From: a bacterium
Lineage (GTDB): Bacteria; Patescibacteriota; Microgenomatia; UBA8517
Length of the DNA stretch: 25,219 nucleotides
Assembly (NCBI GenBank): GCA_021824385.1
Contig: JAKAKU010000068.1
Span: 1-25,219, forward strand
Direction: 5' to 3'
Part shown: positions 6,366-13,334 of the stretch, piece by piece
Position numbering within the stretch: the stretch's first letter is position 1
Layout: the number at the start of each line of letters is the position of its first letter
Translations under genes and position numbers: made by a program
Notes under the pieces: generated by a model
Told to the model about the DNA's origin: nothing
Seen by the model: the letters and a program-made list of their open reading frames with translations, nothing else
Databases searched by the model: none

Positions 6366-7362
6366 AGCACAGACAGTGTTTTTAGGAGTCGTTGCACTAA
6401 GTGTAATTACACTTCTGGTATCAGTCTTTCAAAAGTACCTACCGTTCTTTCTGCATTCTACGATTTACTATTGTCAGAATGTTATTCGTACACTCTCAAC
6501 TCAATCACTACCTACTCCTACTAGTAAGTTATTGTTAATAAGTTTTCTCTTAGTTATTGGATTTATGGGATTTCGATTGATTGCCATATTCACTCAATCG
6601 CTAAAAGAAAGAAAACAATTTCAACATGCGTCGCCTCCTCATGGAGAACTACAAAGACTGGCACGAGAACTCACTATTGAACGGAATGTTCAAGTGATAA
6701 AAAACCATCAGCCGTTAGCCGTATGTTTCGGAGTCTTTCAGCCAAGGATATATATTTCCTCCGGACTTCTGAAACTGGTTAGCAATGAGGAGCTTTATGC
6801 TATTCTTCTTCATGAAAAGTATCATTTGGACCATAAAGACAACCTCGTTATGTTTTTAGCAACGGTGGTTCAACATCTCCTACCATTTTTTCCAGTCGTT
6901 AATGATTTCATTGAACACTATCGAATACAGCGGGAATTGGAAGCCGACGCAATAGCTACTAACCAGAACACTGAGAGTACTCATCTTATTAGTGCTCTCG
7001 AAAAACTAATCAAACATGAGCCACAATATGCGTATGTCGGCGCATCGGGACTTGGGGTTTTTGACACGCTTGAAACACGTATTCGTTATCTTATTTATAA
7101 GACAGAGTATCAACCTAAATTTACTATTAAAAATAGCCTAATCAGCCTTGTGTCTCTCTTTATATTCTTAGCGCTATCGTGGGCACCCGTTCAGGCAATT
7201 GAATTTCATGACCTTGGAGCGGATGCAATTATGACATGTGTCAGTAACAGCGAGTGTGCAACTTCTTGTAAAGGGAGTATAAATGTATCTCTTCAGATGT
7301 CGCCTATACGGACTTCATTTCAAAATTACGTGCCAGCATCTTTTGCCAGCGTTTCCTATTGA
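6352..7362 (+). CDS. M56-family (BlaR1-like) membrane metallopeptidase, sensor-protease (copy 1)
   Basis: This 336-aa protein has membrane segments at about 10-35, 60-82 and 262-283. The cytoplasmic zinc-protease region has LLHEKYHLDH (HExxH, residues 154-158) and RELEADA (third ligand, about 195-199). Upstream lies the family strand CFGVFQPRIYISSGL. In BlaR1/MecR1 a C-terminal penicillin-binding domain senses antibiotic; here the last membrane segment is followed by only about 53 residues with a Met/Cys motif: Cys296, Cys302, Cys306. It would cleave or trigger cleavage of the BlaI encoded just upstream (14-bp overlap). The signal is inferred to be copper or thiol status at the outer face of the membrane. 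The other M56 copy (16816-17796) has the same tail pattern. Confidence 0.85.
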   Translation: MRTNKAQTVFLGVVALSVITLLVSVFQKYLPFFLHSTIYYCQNVIRTLSTQSLPTPTSKLLLISFLLVIGFMGFRLIAIFTQSLKERKQFQHASPPHGELQRLARELTIERNVQVIKNHQPLAVCFGVFQPRIYISSGLLKLVSNEELYAILLHEKYHLDHKDNLVMFLATVVQHLLPFFPVVNDFIEHYRIQRELEADAIATNQNTESTHLISALEKLIKHEPQYAYVGASGLGVFDTLETRIRYLIYKTEYQPKFTIKNSLISLVSLFIFLALSWAPVQAIEFHDLGADAIMTCVSNSECATSCKGSINVSLQMSPIRTSFQNYVPASFASVSY

Positions 7363-7395
7363 CATTAAACTCCTCTTCTTCTACAGTTTGTAGTA
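7359..7395 (+). promoter_or_regulatory. Promoter and BlaI-type operator of the first DsbA gene
   Basis: TTGACA (7359-7364), 17 bp, TACAGT (7382-7387). The operator TTCTACA-GTT-TGTAGTA (7379-7395, 13/14 consensus) covers the -10 and ends on the A of the ATG. The promoter overlaps the end of the M56 gene. The same TTGACA-17-TACAGT promoter precedes the third DsbA gene. Confidence 0.75.
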
Positions 7396-8156
7396 TGTCG
7401 TTGAGAAGTATTAATATATTTGAAAGAGTGGCTCCGATTCTTCTAATTGTAGTTATTGGATTAGCCTTCGGCGGTGGTGTACTTTGGCAAAAAGTAAATG
7501 CTCTTGAAGGAAATAATGTCAATACGAAAGTGGCAACAAATCCAAGTCCACAAGCTGCTGCTCCACAACCTCAACAACCCACGAAAGGTGTGGCATCTAT
7601 CGACGATGATCCAGTTTTAGGTAATAAAAACGCACCTGTCACAATTATTGAGTTTTCAGACTATGAATGTCCGTTCTGCAAACGTTACTTTGATGAAACA
7701 TTTCCTCAGTTGAAAGCAAAATATGTTGACACTGGTAAGGTAAAAATTGTATTTCGAGATCTTCCTTTGTCGTTTCATGATCCGATGGCAACCAAAGAGG
7801 CAGTGGCGGCGAGCTGTGCTCGTAAACAAGGAGGAGATATGAAGTATTTTCAATACCATGATGAAATATTCAAAAGAACAAAATCGAATGGAAATGGATT
7901 ATCTGATACTGACTTAACTGCGATAGCTACAAGTGTGAACTTAAACCTTAGTTCATTTAATTCTTGTTTGACAGATCCAGCTCAAACCGATGAAGTTAAA
8001 AAGGATTTAGCTGACGCAACAAAAGCTGGAGCATCAGGAACACCAACCTTTGTAGTCGGCAAGTCGACAAGTAACGGAGAGATCTCAGGAGACTTAGTAG
8101 TTGGAGCACAACCGTTTGCTGCATTCCAAGCTATCATTGATCCGCTGCTTCAATAA
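7395..8156 (+). CDS. DsbA-family thiol-disulfide oxidoreductase (copy 1)
   Basis: This 253-aa protein has an N-terminal membrane anchor (about residues 12-32), a Pro/Gln-rich linker (45-65) and a DsbA-type thioredoxin fold with an inserted helical domain. The active site is CPFC (Cys92, Cys95) after IIEFSDYE, and the cis-Pro loop is SGTPTF. It should oxidise or isomerise disulfides in extracytoplasmic proteins. The ATG at 7395 was chosen because the upstream in-frame TTG (7359) is the -35 hexamer. Two bases after its stop begins a small membrane protein with a Cys pair; the same DsbA-membrane protein pairing is repeated at 16769-15471, implying that the membrane protein is its redox partner. 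Expression is predicted to be released by BlaI cleavage. Confidence 0.9.
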   Translation: MSLRSINIFERVAPILLIVVIGLAFGGGVLWQKVNALEGNNVNTKVATNPSPQAAAPQPQQPTKGVASIDDDPVLGNKNAPVTIIEFSDYECPFCKRYFDETFPQLKAKYVDTGKVKIVFRDLPLSFHDPMATKEAVAASCARKQGGDMKYFQYHDEIFKRTKSNGNGLSDTDLTAIATSVNLNLSSFNSCLTDPAQTDEVKKDLADATKAGASGTPTFVVGKSTSNGEISGDLVVGAQPFAAFQAIIDPLLQ

Positions 8157-8158
8157 CT

Positions 8159-8716
8159 ATGTCTACACTCACAAAAATAATGAGTGAGCCAAGGTACGTA
8201 TTACTAGCAATAGTAATTACATTGCTGGCGATAGCCTTTGCAGTCTGGATGCCAAATTTAAGTCTCGTCTCAAAAGCAGTAACCTCTCCAACTATGACTT
8301 TTTCGCAAAGGGCAAATTTATTAACGAGTCTACTTGGAGGGTTTCAGACCAATTTTAGCGCTTTGTCCAGGATAACTACGATTATGAGTGCAATACTCAT
8401 TGGAACGCAGTCAAGTTTGCTTCTTTATTACCTTCGACAGTCCACCCAGATTCAAAAAGAAATAGGTGTATCCTTTGCCGGTATTGTTACAAGTGTATTA
8501 GGTGTTGGTTGTGCGACGTGTGGATCAGTGGTTTTAGCTTCTTTAATTGGCCTTGGCGCTACATCAACCATTCTAGGATTCTTGCCATTTAAAGGACAAG
8601 AATTTAGTTTCATTGGTATTGGTATATTGCTTGCCGCTATTGGCTTTACTATTAAAAAAATCAACCAGCCGTTTAATTGCGACATAAAACTCAAGTCTAG
8701 TCTGGAAGCCGAATAA
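8159..8716 (+). CDS. Integral membrane protein with GCATCG motif, probable DsbA partner (copy 1)
   Basis: This 185-aa protein has about four to five membrane segments (near 12-32, 72-92, 103-128, 128-145, 148-166). The signature is VLGVGCATCGSVVLASLIG, with a CxxC pair (Cys118, Cys121) at or in a membrane helix, then LGFLPFKGQEFSFIGIGILL. A lone Cys (174) lies in the C-terminal tail. The paralogue at 15471-15977 shares the pattern GxGCAxCG...LPFxGxExS...G and also has a tail Cys. I know no characterised family for it. Its place 2 bp after a DsbA gene in two separate modules suggests a quinone- or thiol-coupled recycling partner (a DsbB/VKOR-like role) or a metal-handling membrane protein. The redox role is inference. 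Confidence 0.6.
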   Translation: MSTLTKIMSEPRYVLLAIVITLLAIAFAVWMPNLSLVSKAVTSPTMTFSQRANLLTSLLGGFQTNFSALSRITTIMSAILIGTQSSLLLYYLRQSTQIQKEIGVSFAGIVTSVLGVGCATCGSVVLASLIGLGATSTILGFLPFKGQEFSFIGIGILLAAIGFTIKKINQPFNCDIKLKSSLEAE

Positions 8717-8728
8717 ACAATATGTTAC

Positions 8729-8745
8729 TATTACAACTTGTAGTA
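8729..8745 (+). promoter_or_regulatory. BlaI-type operator of the second DsbA gene
   Basis: TATTACA-ACT-TGTAGTA matches the operator consensus at 13 of 14 positions and ends on the A of the ATG at 8745. A possible promoter is TGGAAG (8703-8708), 17 bp, TACTAT (8726-8731); it is weak. Confidence 0.7.
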
Positions 8746-9926
8746 TGCTAAAGGATAAATTTCACATAGGAATTATAACGGTAACAGTGCTGCTTCTTGT
8801 CGGCGGTGTTTTTTTTGCCAGCAGGGGAGGCCCGTCTTCCCCTTCAGAGGCAAGCGATTCAACACCGGTTTCGGAGGACAACAAAAAGCTACTTGAGGTA
8901 TCTTCTGACGATTGGATCAAAGGTAATAAAGATTCAAACGTCACTCTTATTGAATATTTAGATTTTGAATGTGAGGCCTGTGGGTCATACTATCCCCTTA
9001 TGAAACAACTTTCAGAAGAATTTAAAACCGAGGTGAGATTTATAAATCGATATTTTCCATTACCTGCACATAAAAACGGAATGACTGCTGCCCTTGCAGT
9101 TCAGGCTGCAAGCAAGCAAGGTAAATATTGGGAAATGCATAACATTCTTTTTGATAATCAAAAATCATGGGGAGAAAAGCCAACTTCTGACCCGAGCCTT
9201 TTTGAGGGTTACGCCAAACAAATCGGTTTGAATGTCGAGCAGTTCAAAAAAGATGTGACTTCACAAGAAGTTAAAGACAGAGTAAACCGTGATAAAGATT
9301 CTGGAACCAAACTAGGAGTAAACGGTACTCCAACCTTTTTCCTCAATGGAGAACAACTACAAAATCCAAAATCTCCTGAAGATTTCAAAACACTTATTAA
9401 AGCCGCAATTTTAAAGGCTCCTAAACCAAATGAGCAGCAGCTGGGTGAGAAAGTTCACGAGCATGCCGACTTTAAAGTATTTTTAAGTGGAAAGGCTTTT
9501 GATTTCACCAAAGCCAAGTACCAAGATTCTAAAACCAATCCCCTCAGTGCCGAAGCCCATTTACATGATGGAAATGGTGACGTTACCCACAAACATCGTA
9601 AAGGAGTTACTTTGGGTTACTTTTTCAATACACTAGGCGTAACATTTGATAATACTTGTTTTGTAACTGACATCGGCACAAAATATTGCAATGATGATAC
9701 GAACACACTCAAGTTCTACGTAAATGGCAAAGCAAACGATACCTTTGGAAAGTATGAATTTTCAGACTTAGACAAAATTCTCATTAGTTATGGACCAAAA
9801 GAAGAAGCTATTGATAGTCAAATCAAGACAGTCACCGATATGTCATGTATGTATTCAGAAAAATGTCCAGAACGTGGCAAACCACCGACCGAGAACTGTG
9901 TAGGTGGGCTCGGTACAGATTGTTAA
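8745..9926 (+). CDS. DsbA-like oxidoreductase fused to a His-rich C-terminal domain
   Basis: This 393-aa protein has an N-terminal anchor (about 7-25), a Ser-rich linker, and a DsbA/thioredoxin domain at about 50-222. The active site is CEAC (Cys76, Cys79), an uncommon CxxC dipeptide, and the cis-Pro loop is NGTPTFF. Residues about 233-365 form a second domain with clustered His: HEHADFKVFLSGK, then AEAHLHDGNGDVTHKHRKG, then LGYFFNTLGV. A Cys-rich tail follows, with CMYSEKC and later Cys. From memory this His-rich domain recurs in Patescibacterial DsbA-like proteins, without known function. Many His, Cys and Met suggest metal (copper?) binding, so the protein may couple thiol chemistry to metal loading or detoxification; that part is inference. 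Its operator places it in the BlaI regulon. Confidence 0.8.
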   Translation: MLKDKFHIGIITVTVLLLVGGVFFASRGGPSSPSEASDSTPVSEDNKKLLEVSSDDWIKGNKDSNVTLIEYLDFECEACGSYYPLMKQLSEEFKTEVRFINRYFPLPAHKNGMTAALAVQAASKQGKYWEMHNILFDNQKSWGEKPTSDPSLFEGYAKQIGLNVEQFKKDVTSQEVKDRVNRDKDSGTKLGVNGTPTFFLNGEQLQNPKSPEDFKTLIKAAILKAPKPNEQQLGEKVHEHADFKVFLSGKAFDFTKAKYQDSKTNPLSAEAHLHDGNGDVTHKHRKGVTLGYFFNTLGVTFDNTCFVTDIGTKYCNDDTNTLKFYVNGKANDTFGKYEFSDLDKILISYGPKEEAIDSQIKTVTDMSCMYSEKCPERGKPPTENCVGGLGTDC

Positions 9927-9938
9927 TAAATTTTATCT

Positions 9939-10604
9939 ATGAAAAAAATACAAGAACCAGAAAGTAAGCCGTTACCAATAGCGAGTGAACCAAAGTACAT
10001 AGTTCTCAAAGTGAGAAAGCCAAAACGATTGGTTATTGCAGTTATGGTTGCAATACTTCTTACGATCATTCTTACAGTGCTTTTTTTTGCAAAAGGCCTA
10101 TTCATAGCAGCAACATTAAACGGTAGTCCTATCAGCCGTTTATCGGTTATAAAAGACCTTGAAAAACAAGGTGGCAAACAGACTCTGGAAGGCATTATTA
10201 CTCAGAAACTCATTGATACTGAACTTGCAAAACAAAATATTACTGTGACAAAAGAAGAGGTTGATGAGCAAATAAAACAGATTGAAGCACAAGTAACAAG
10301 TCAAGGAGGCACACTTAAAGAAGCGCTTGCTCAGCAAAACATGACTGAGGACAAGCTCCGTGAGCAAATTACTATTCAGAAAAAGTTAGAGAAATTGTTA
10401 GCAGATAAAGTGGCCGTCTCTGAAACGGAAGTTGACGCATATATTAAAGAAAGTAAGTCAACACCTCCAAAAGACATGAAAATAGAAGATTTCAAAAAGC
10501 AAATAAGCGGTCAACTCAAACAACAGAAGTTCCAAAAGGAAGCTCAAAAATGGGTTACTGACCTGAAAACAAACGCCAAAATCAATTATTACGTAAATTA
10601 CTAG
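9939..10604 (+). CDS. Membrane-anchored SurA_N-like chaperone without PPIase domain
   Basis: This 221-aa protein has a short cytoplasmic tail, a membrane segment at about 30-58, then a mostly helical extracytoplasmic region. LNGSPISRLSVIKDLEKQGG followed by LEGIITQKLIDTELAKQN is typical of SurA N-terminal/PrsA-like chaperones (the 'INGxxI...' start). The next helices are strongly charged and coiled-coil-like. The parvulin PPIase domain that usually follows is absent. It probably holds unfolded exported proteins, for example those being oxidised by the adjacent DsbA proteins. It begins 12 bases after the upstream gene, so co-transcription from the 8729-8745 operator is likely. Confidence 0.75.
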   Translation: MKKIQEPESKPLPIASEPKYIVLKVRKPKRLVIAVMVAILLTIILTVLFFAKGLFIAATLNGSPISRLSVIKDLEKQGGKQTLEGIITQKLIDTELAKQNITVTKEEVDEQIKQIEAQVTSQGGTLKEALAQQNMTEDKLREQITIQKKLEKLLADKVAVSETEVDAYIKESKSTPPKDMKIEDFKKQISGQLKQQKFQKEAQKWVTDLKTNAKINYYVNY

Positions 10605-10641
10605 AATTTTTTAGCTGTAGCCTTAAGAGGTATTTAATATT

Positions 10642-11133
10642 ATGGATACAAATCCAATTAATCAAGGTGAACAACCTAAACAACAAATAAACCCAATGAT
10701 GATAGGAGTTATTGTCATCGTTGTTTTGTTAGTCGGAGGAGTTGCATTTTTTGCAAATAAAGGTTCCAATTCTCAAACAAAATTATTAACAACACAAAGT
10801 CTGGCAGCAACAAATAAACCAACTACAACGAACTCACCCACTAGCACAACCGACCAAAGTAATGTTAAAGAATTTACAATAACTGCCAAAAAGTTTGATT
10901 TTTCTCCAGCATCCATTACCGTTTCAGAAGGAGACACGGTAAGGCTTACAATAAACAATCTTGATGTTCCACACGGCTTTTCAATTGACGAGCTCGGTAT
11001 CAAGCGAGATATTCCTGTTGGTACGTCAACATTTGAGTTTACAGCGAGTAAAAAGGGTAACTTTAGATTCTACTGCAGCCTTTTTTGCGGACAAGGACAC
11101 AAAGAAATGGAAGGCAAACTGAGTGTTGAATAA
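10642..11133 (+). CDS. Membrane-anchored CuA-type cupredoxin
   Basis: This 163-aa protein has a short N-terminal tail, a membrane helix at about 19-38, a Thr/Ser-rich linker (45-75) and a cupredoxin domain (76-163). The metal site matches the cytochrome oxidase subunit II CuA pattern: His111 (VPHGF), then CSLFCGQGHKEM, giving Cys145, Cys149, His153 and Met156. The usual Glu between the cysteines is Leu, but that residue contributes only a backbone carbonyl in CuA sites. CuA proteins carry electrons, yet no oxidase or nitrous oxide reductase subunit is in this window, so copper buffering or electron transfer to the multicopper oxidase is possible. It follows the SurA-like gene by 37 bases; AAGAGG lies 12 bases before the ATG, rather far for an RBS. 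Confidence 0.85.
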   Translation: MDTNPINQGEQPKQQINPMMIGVIVIVVLLVGGVAFFANKGSNSQTKLLTTQSLAATNKPTTTNSPTSTTDQSNVKEFTITAKKFDFSPASITVSEGDTVRLTINNLDVPHGFSIDELGIKRDIPVGTSTFEFTASKKGNFRFYCSLFCGQGHKEMEGKLSVE

Positions 11134-11164
11134 TCCTGAAGAAAATACTAATCAATACACAGCT

Positions 11165-11179
11165 ATGTGCAGTACAATA
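11165..11179 (+). promoter_or_regulatory. Promoter of the P1B ATPase, shared 15-mer
   Basis: ATGTGCAGTACAATA contains a -10 box TACAAT (11173-11178) 6 bases before the ATG at 11185. The same 15-mer with one change precedes the response regulator (20472-20486). No good -35 is found, so an activator may be needed. Confidence 0.5.
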
Positions 11180-11184
11180 AAAAT

Positions 11185-13092
11185 ATGCTCATCGCAGATA
11201 TCCTTAAAGAAACTAAGTTCAAACGGTTAGCACTGACACTCCTCTTAGTTATTCCTCTTGAGATATTATCCCTCTTTTCAATTCACTTGCCTAACTTTAT
11301 TGAATATCCTCTCTTTGCAAGTATCATCTTTTTTTTCGGACGAGAAGTCATCTTAGGTGGATTAAGAAGCCTCTTCAGACTGAATTTCTCTAACATTAAT
11401 CTCCTCATGACCGTAGCTACGTTCGGAGCTATATATTTAGGAGAGCTTGAAGAGGCGGTAATTATAATTATTCTCTTTGCGGTTAGCGAAGCATTAGAGG
11501 AATTTGGTATTACCAGAAGTCAGAATGCACTTGAAGACCTCGTGGAGAAGACTCCAAAAACTGCACTTGTTAAAGGACATCAAGAAAAGATATCTATAGA
11601 GAAAATAAAGGTTGGTGATATTGTAGTGGTGAAGCCTGGGGATTATATCCCCTTGGACGGTATTGTAGTTGATGGTGAATCACTCGTCGATGAAAGCACC
11701 ATTACCGGTGAGCCATTACCTAAGAATAAATATCAAGGTGAGTTGGTTTTTGCAGGAACCCTTAATAGCCAAGGTTACTTGGAGATTAAGGTTACTAAAA
11801 CTTCTAAAGATACCACCCTTGCCAAAATTGTGGACCTCACCTTTCAATCTGCTGAAACAAAGTCTCAAGCCGCAAAGTTTATAGAGAAATTTGCAAGTTA
11901 CTACACTCCGACTGTAATGGGCGTTGCTTTACTGTTAATAGTTGTACCTGTTTTTGTATTTGGCCAACCATTCAATACGTGGCTTATCCAGGCTCTCACA
12001 CTGCTTCTGATTGCTTGTCCCTGCGCCCTTGTCATCTCTACCCCTATTACCATCTTTTCAGCTATCGGAAACGCCACCAGACGAGGAATTCTCATTAAAG
12101 GCGGACAATTTTTAGAAGAGATGGGCAGGGTTAAGGCCATAGCTTTTGACAAAACAAGAACTCTTACAAAAGGAGAACCAAGCGTTTCAGATGTAATTAC
12201 CCTTAACGGAGTTTCTAAAGAGGAACTTCTCAATTGTATGGCGGGGGCGGAAGCTTTTTCCGAACACCCAATCGCTAAAAGTATCGTTGAAAGCGCTCAA
12301 AAAATTACTGGAGATATACACAAGTACACAAATTTCAAGGCTACCATGGGTAAGGGCATCAGTGGACAATGCTTAGTATGTGCTGATAAGCACCACTGTA
12401 TTGGTACTTTGCAGTTCGTTATGGAAGAGCACAAAGTTGATAAGCGAGTAGTAAAAATCGTTGAGCGGTTTGAAAAAGAAGGCAAGACTGCAATTGTTGT
12501 TTGCGACGAAAAGAAAGTTAAAGGAGTGATTGGAATTGTAGATGAGGTTAGAGCAGAAAGTAAAGATACGATTAAGGAGCTTCACGATTTAGGAGTAAAA
12601 ACAGCAATGCTTACGGGCGACAATCTTTCAGCCGCAAACTATGTTGCCAAGCAGGTTGGAGTTGATGAAGTTCATGCAAAATTACTTCCAGACGAAAAGG
12701 TCGTCGAGTTGTCAAATTTGGTTAAAAAGTATAAAGACGTCGCTATGGTTGGGGATGGCGTCAATGATGCCCCAGCGCTCACTACAGCATCAGTAGGGAT
12801 TGCAATGGGAGCCATTGGGTCAGAGGTTGCCGTTGAAAACGCAGACATTGCCCTTATGAACAACAATTTGCAATTAATTCCTTTTTTAGTACATCTAGGT
12901 AGGGTCTCATCAAAAACAATTAGAATTAATATTGGCGCAGCTGTTGGAATGAAGGTAATTTTCTTGAGTCTTGCACTCTTTGGAAGAAGCAACCTAGCAT
13001 TAGCAATATTCGCAGATGTCGGGATGACTGTAGTTGTAGTTGCAAACAGTTTAAGGTTATTTCAGTATAATTCTGATAAAACACAAAAATGA
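11185..13092 (+). CDS. P1B-type heavy-metal transporting ATPase, Zn/Cd/Pb-like
   Basis: This 635-aa ATPase has no N-terminal metal-binding domain. Motifs in order: TGE in STITGEPLP (174-176), metal-binding CPC in LIACPCALVISTPI (278-280), phosphorylation loop FDKTRTLT (Asp322), SEHPIA (His-Pro about 361), TGDN, and VGDGVNDAPAL. TM7 has the Lys of P1B-2 pumps (NIGAAVGMKV) and TM8 has ADVGMTVVVVANSLRL with the Asp-Gly pair. Together these point to Zn2+/Cd2+/Pb2+ export rather than Cu+ (whose TM7/TM8 motifs are YN and MxxSS). Two oddities: the normally invariant DKTGT is DKTRT (AGA at 12157-12159), and the nucleotide domain carries CLVCADKHHC. I prefer the ATG at 11185; the GTG at 11167 lies inside the promoter element. 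Confidence 0.9.
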   Translation: MLIADILKETKFKRLALTLLLVIPLEILSLFSIHLPNFIEYPLFASIIFFFGREVILGGLRSLFRLNFSNINLLMTVATFGAIYLGELEEAVIIIILFAVSEALEEFGITRSQNALEDLVEKTPKTALVKGHQEKISIEKIKVGDIVVVKPGDYIPLDGIVVDGESLVDESTITGEPLPKNKYQGELVFAGTLNSQGYLEIKVTKTSKDTTLAKIVDLTFQSAETKSQAAKFIEKFASYYTPTVMGVALLLIVVPVFVFGQPFNTWLIQALTLLLIACPCALVISTPITIFSAIGNATRRGILIKGGQFLEEMGRVKAIAFDKTRTLTKGEPSVSDVITLNGVSKEELLNCMAGAEAFSEHPIAKSIVESAQKITGDIHKYTNFKATMGKGISGQCLVCADKHHCIGTLQFVMEEHKVDKRVVKIVERFEKEGKTAIVVCDEKKVKGVIGIVDEVRAESKDTIKELHDLGVKTAMLTGDNLSAANYVAKQVGVDEVHAKLLPDEKVVELSNLVKKYKDVAMVGDGVNDAPALTTASVGIAMGAIGSEVAVENADIALMNNNLQLIPFLVHLGRVSSKTIRINIGAAVGMKVIFLSLALFGRSNLALAIFADVGMTVVVVANSLRLFQYNSDKTQK

Positions 13093-13096
13093 ATTG

Positions 13097-13327
13097 GTGA
13101 AATATCAGAAGGATGGAATTGGAACACTGTTTCGATTGTATTTAGACAGAATACGAGGGCCAAGAGAGTTATTAGATTCGGTTGAAAGGGTACACGTGAA
13201 TACTGCTATGCCAAATTTGGTTTGTAATCATTGTGGTGCCTTAGTTGGTATTCCTATGGTTTATGAAGCAGAGAACAGGTTGGCATTCAGAATGTTAAAA
13301 GGTACATTCTCGAAAAAAGCTTTATAA
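13097..13327 (+). CDS. Small protein with a single CxxC knuckle, 76 aa
   Basis: This soluble basic protein has a putative half zinc ribbon LVCNHCGALVGIP (Cys43, Cys46), and its C-terminal half (VYEAENRLAFRMLKGTFSKK) is amphipathic. Only one CxxC is present, so metal binding would need a dimer or other ligands. The start is uncertain: GTG at 13097 or TTG at 13094, both just after the ATPase stop (13092), so translation probably continues from the ATPase mRNA. I do not recognise a named family. The position right after a metal pump suggests a metal-linked or regulatory role, but this is weak. Its end overlaps the promoter of the next gene. Confidence 0.55.
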   Translation: MKYQKDGIGTLFRLYLDRIRGPRELLDSVERVHVNTAMPNLVCNHCGALVGIPMVYEAENRLAFRMLKGTFSKKAL

Positions 13328-13328
13328 T
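13323..13328 (+). promoter_or_regulatory. -10 box for the MltG-like gene
   Basis: A perfect TATAAT lies 6 bases before the ATG at 13335, overlapping the previous stop codon. It predicts a leaderless transcript. No clear -35. Confidence 0.5.
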
Positions 13329-13334
13329 TAAGAT

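Noticed and set aside
5991..7362. Beta-lactam resistance (blaI-blaR1) interpretation
   Set aside because: The M56 proteins lack the penicillin-binding sensor domain and no beta-lactamase or PBP2a-like gene is present.
10612..10622. GCTGTAGCC before the cupredoxin gene as a seventh BlaI operator
   Set aside because: Only one half-site partly matches (TGTAGCC) and there is no left arm.
11156..11171. TACACA-GCTA-TGTGCA before the P1B ATPase as a BlaI operator
   Set aside because: The centre spacing and arms differ from the six good sites; better read as part of the shared promoter element.
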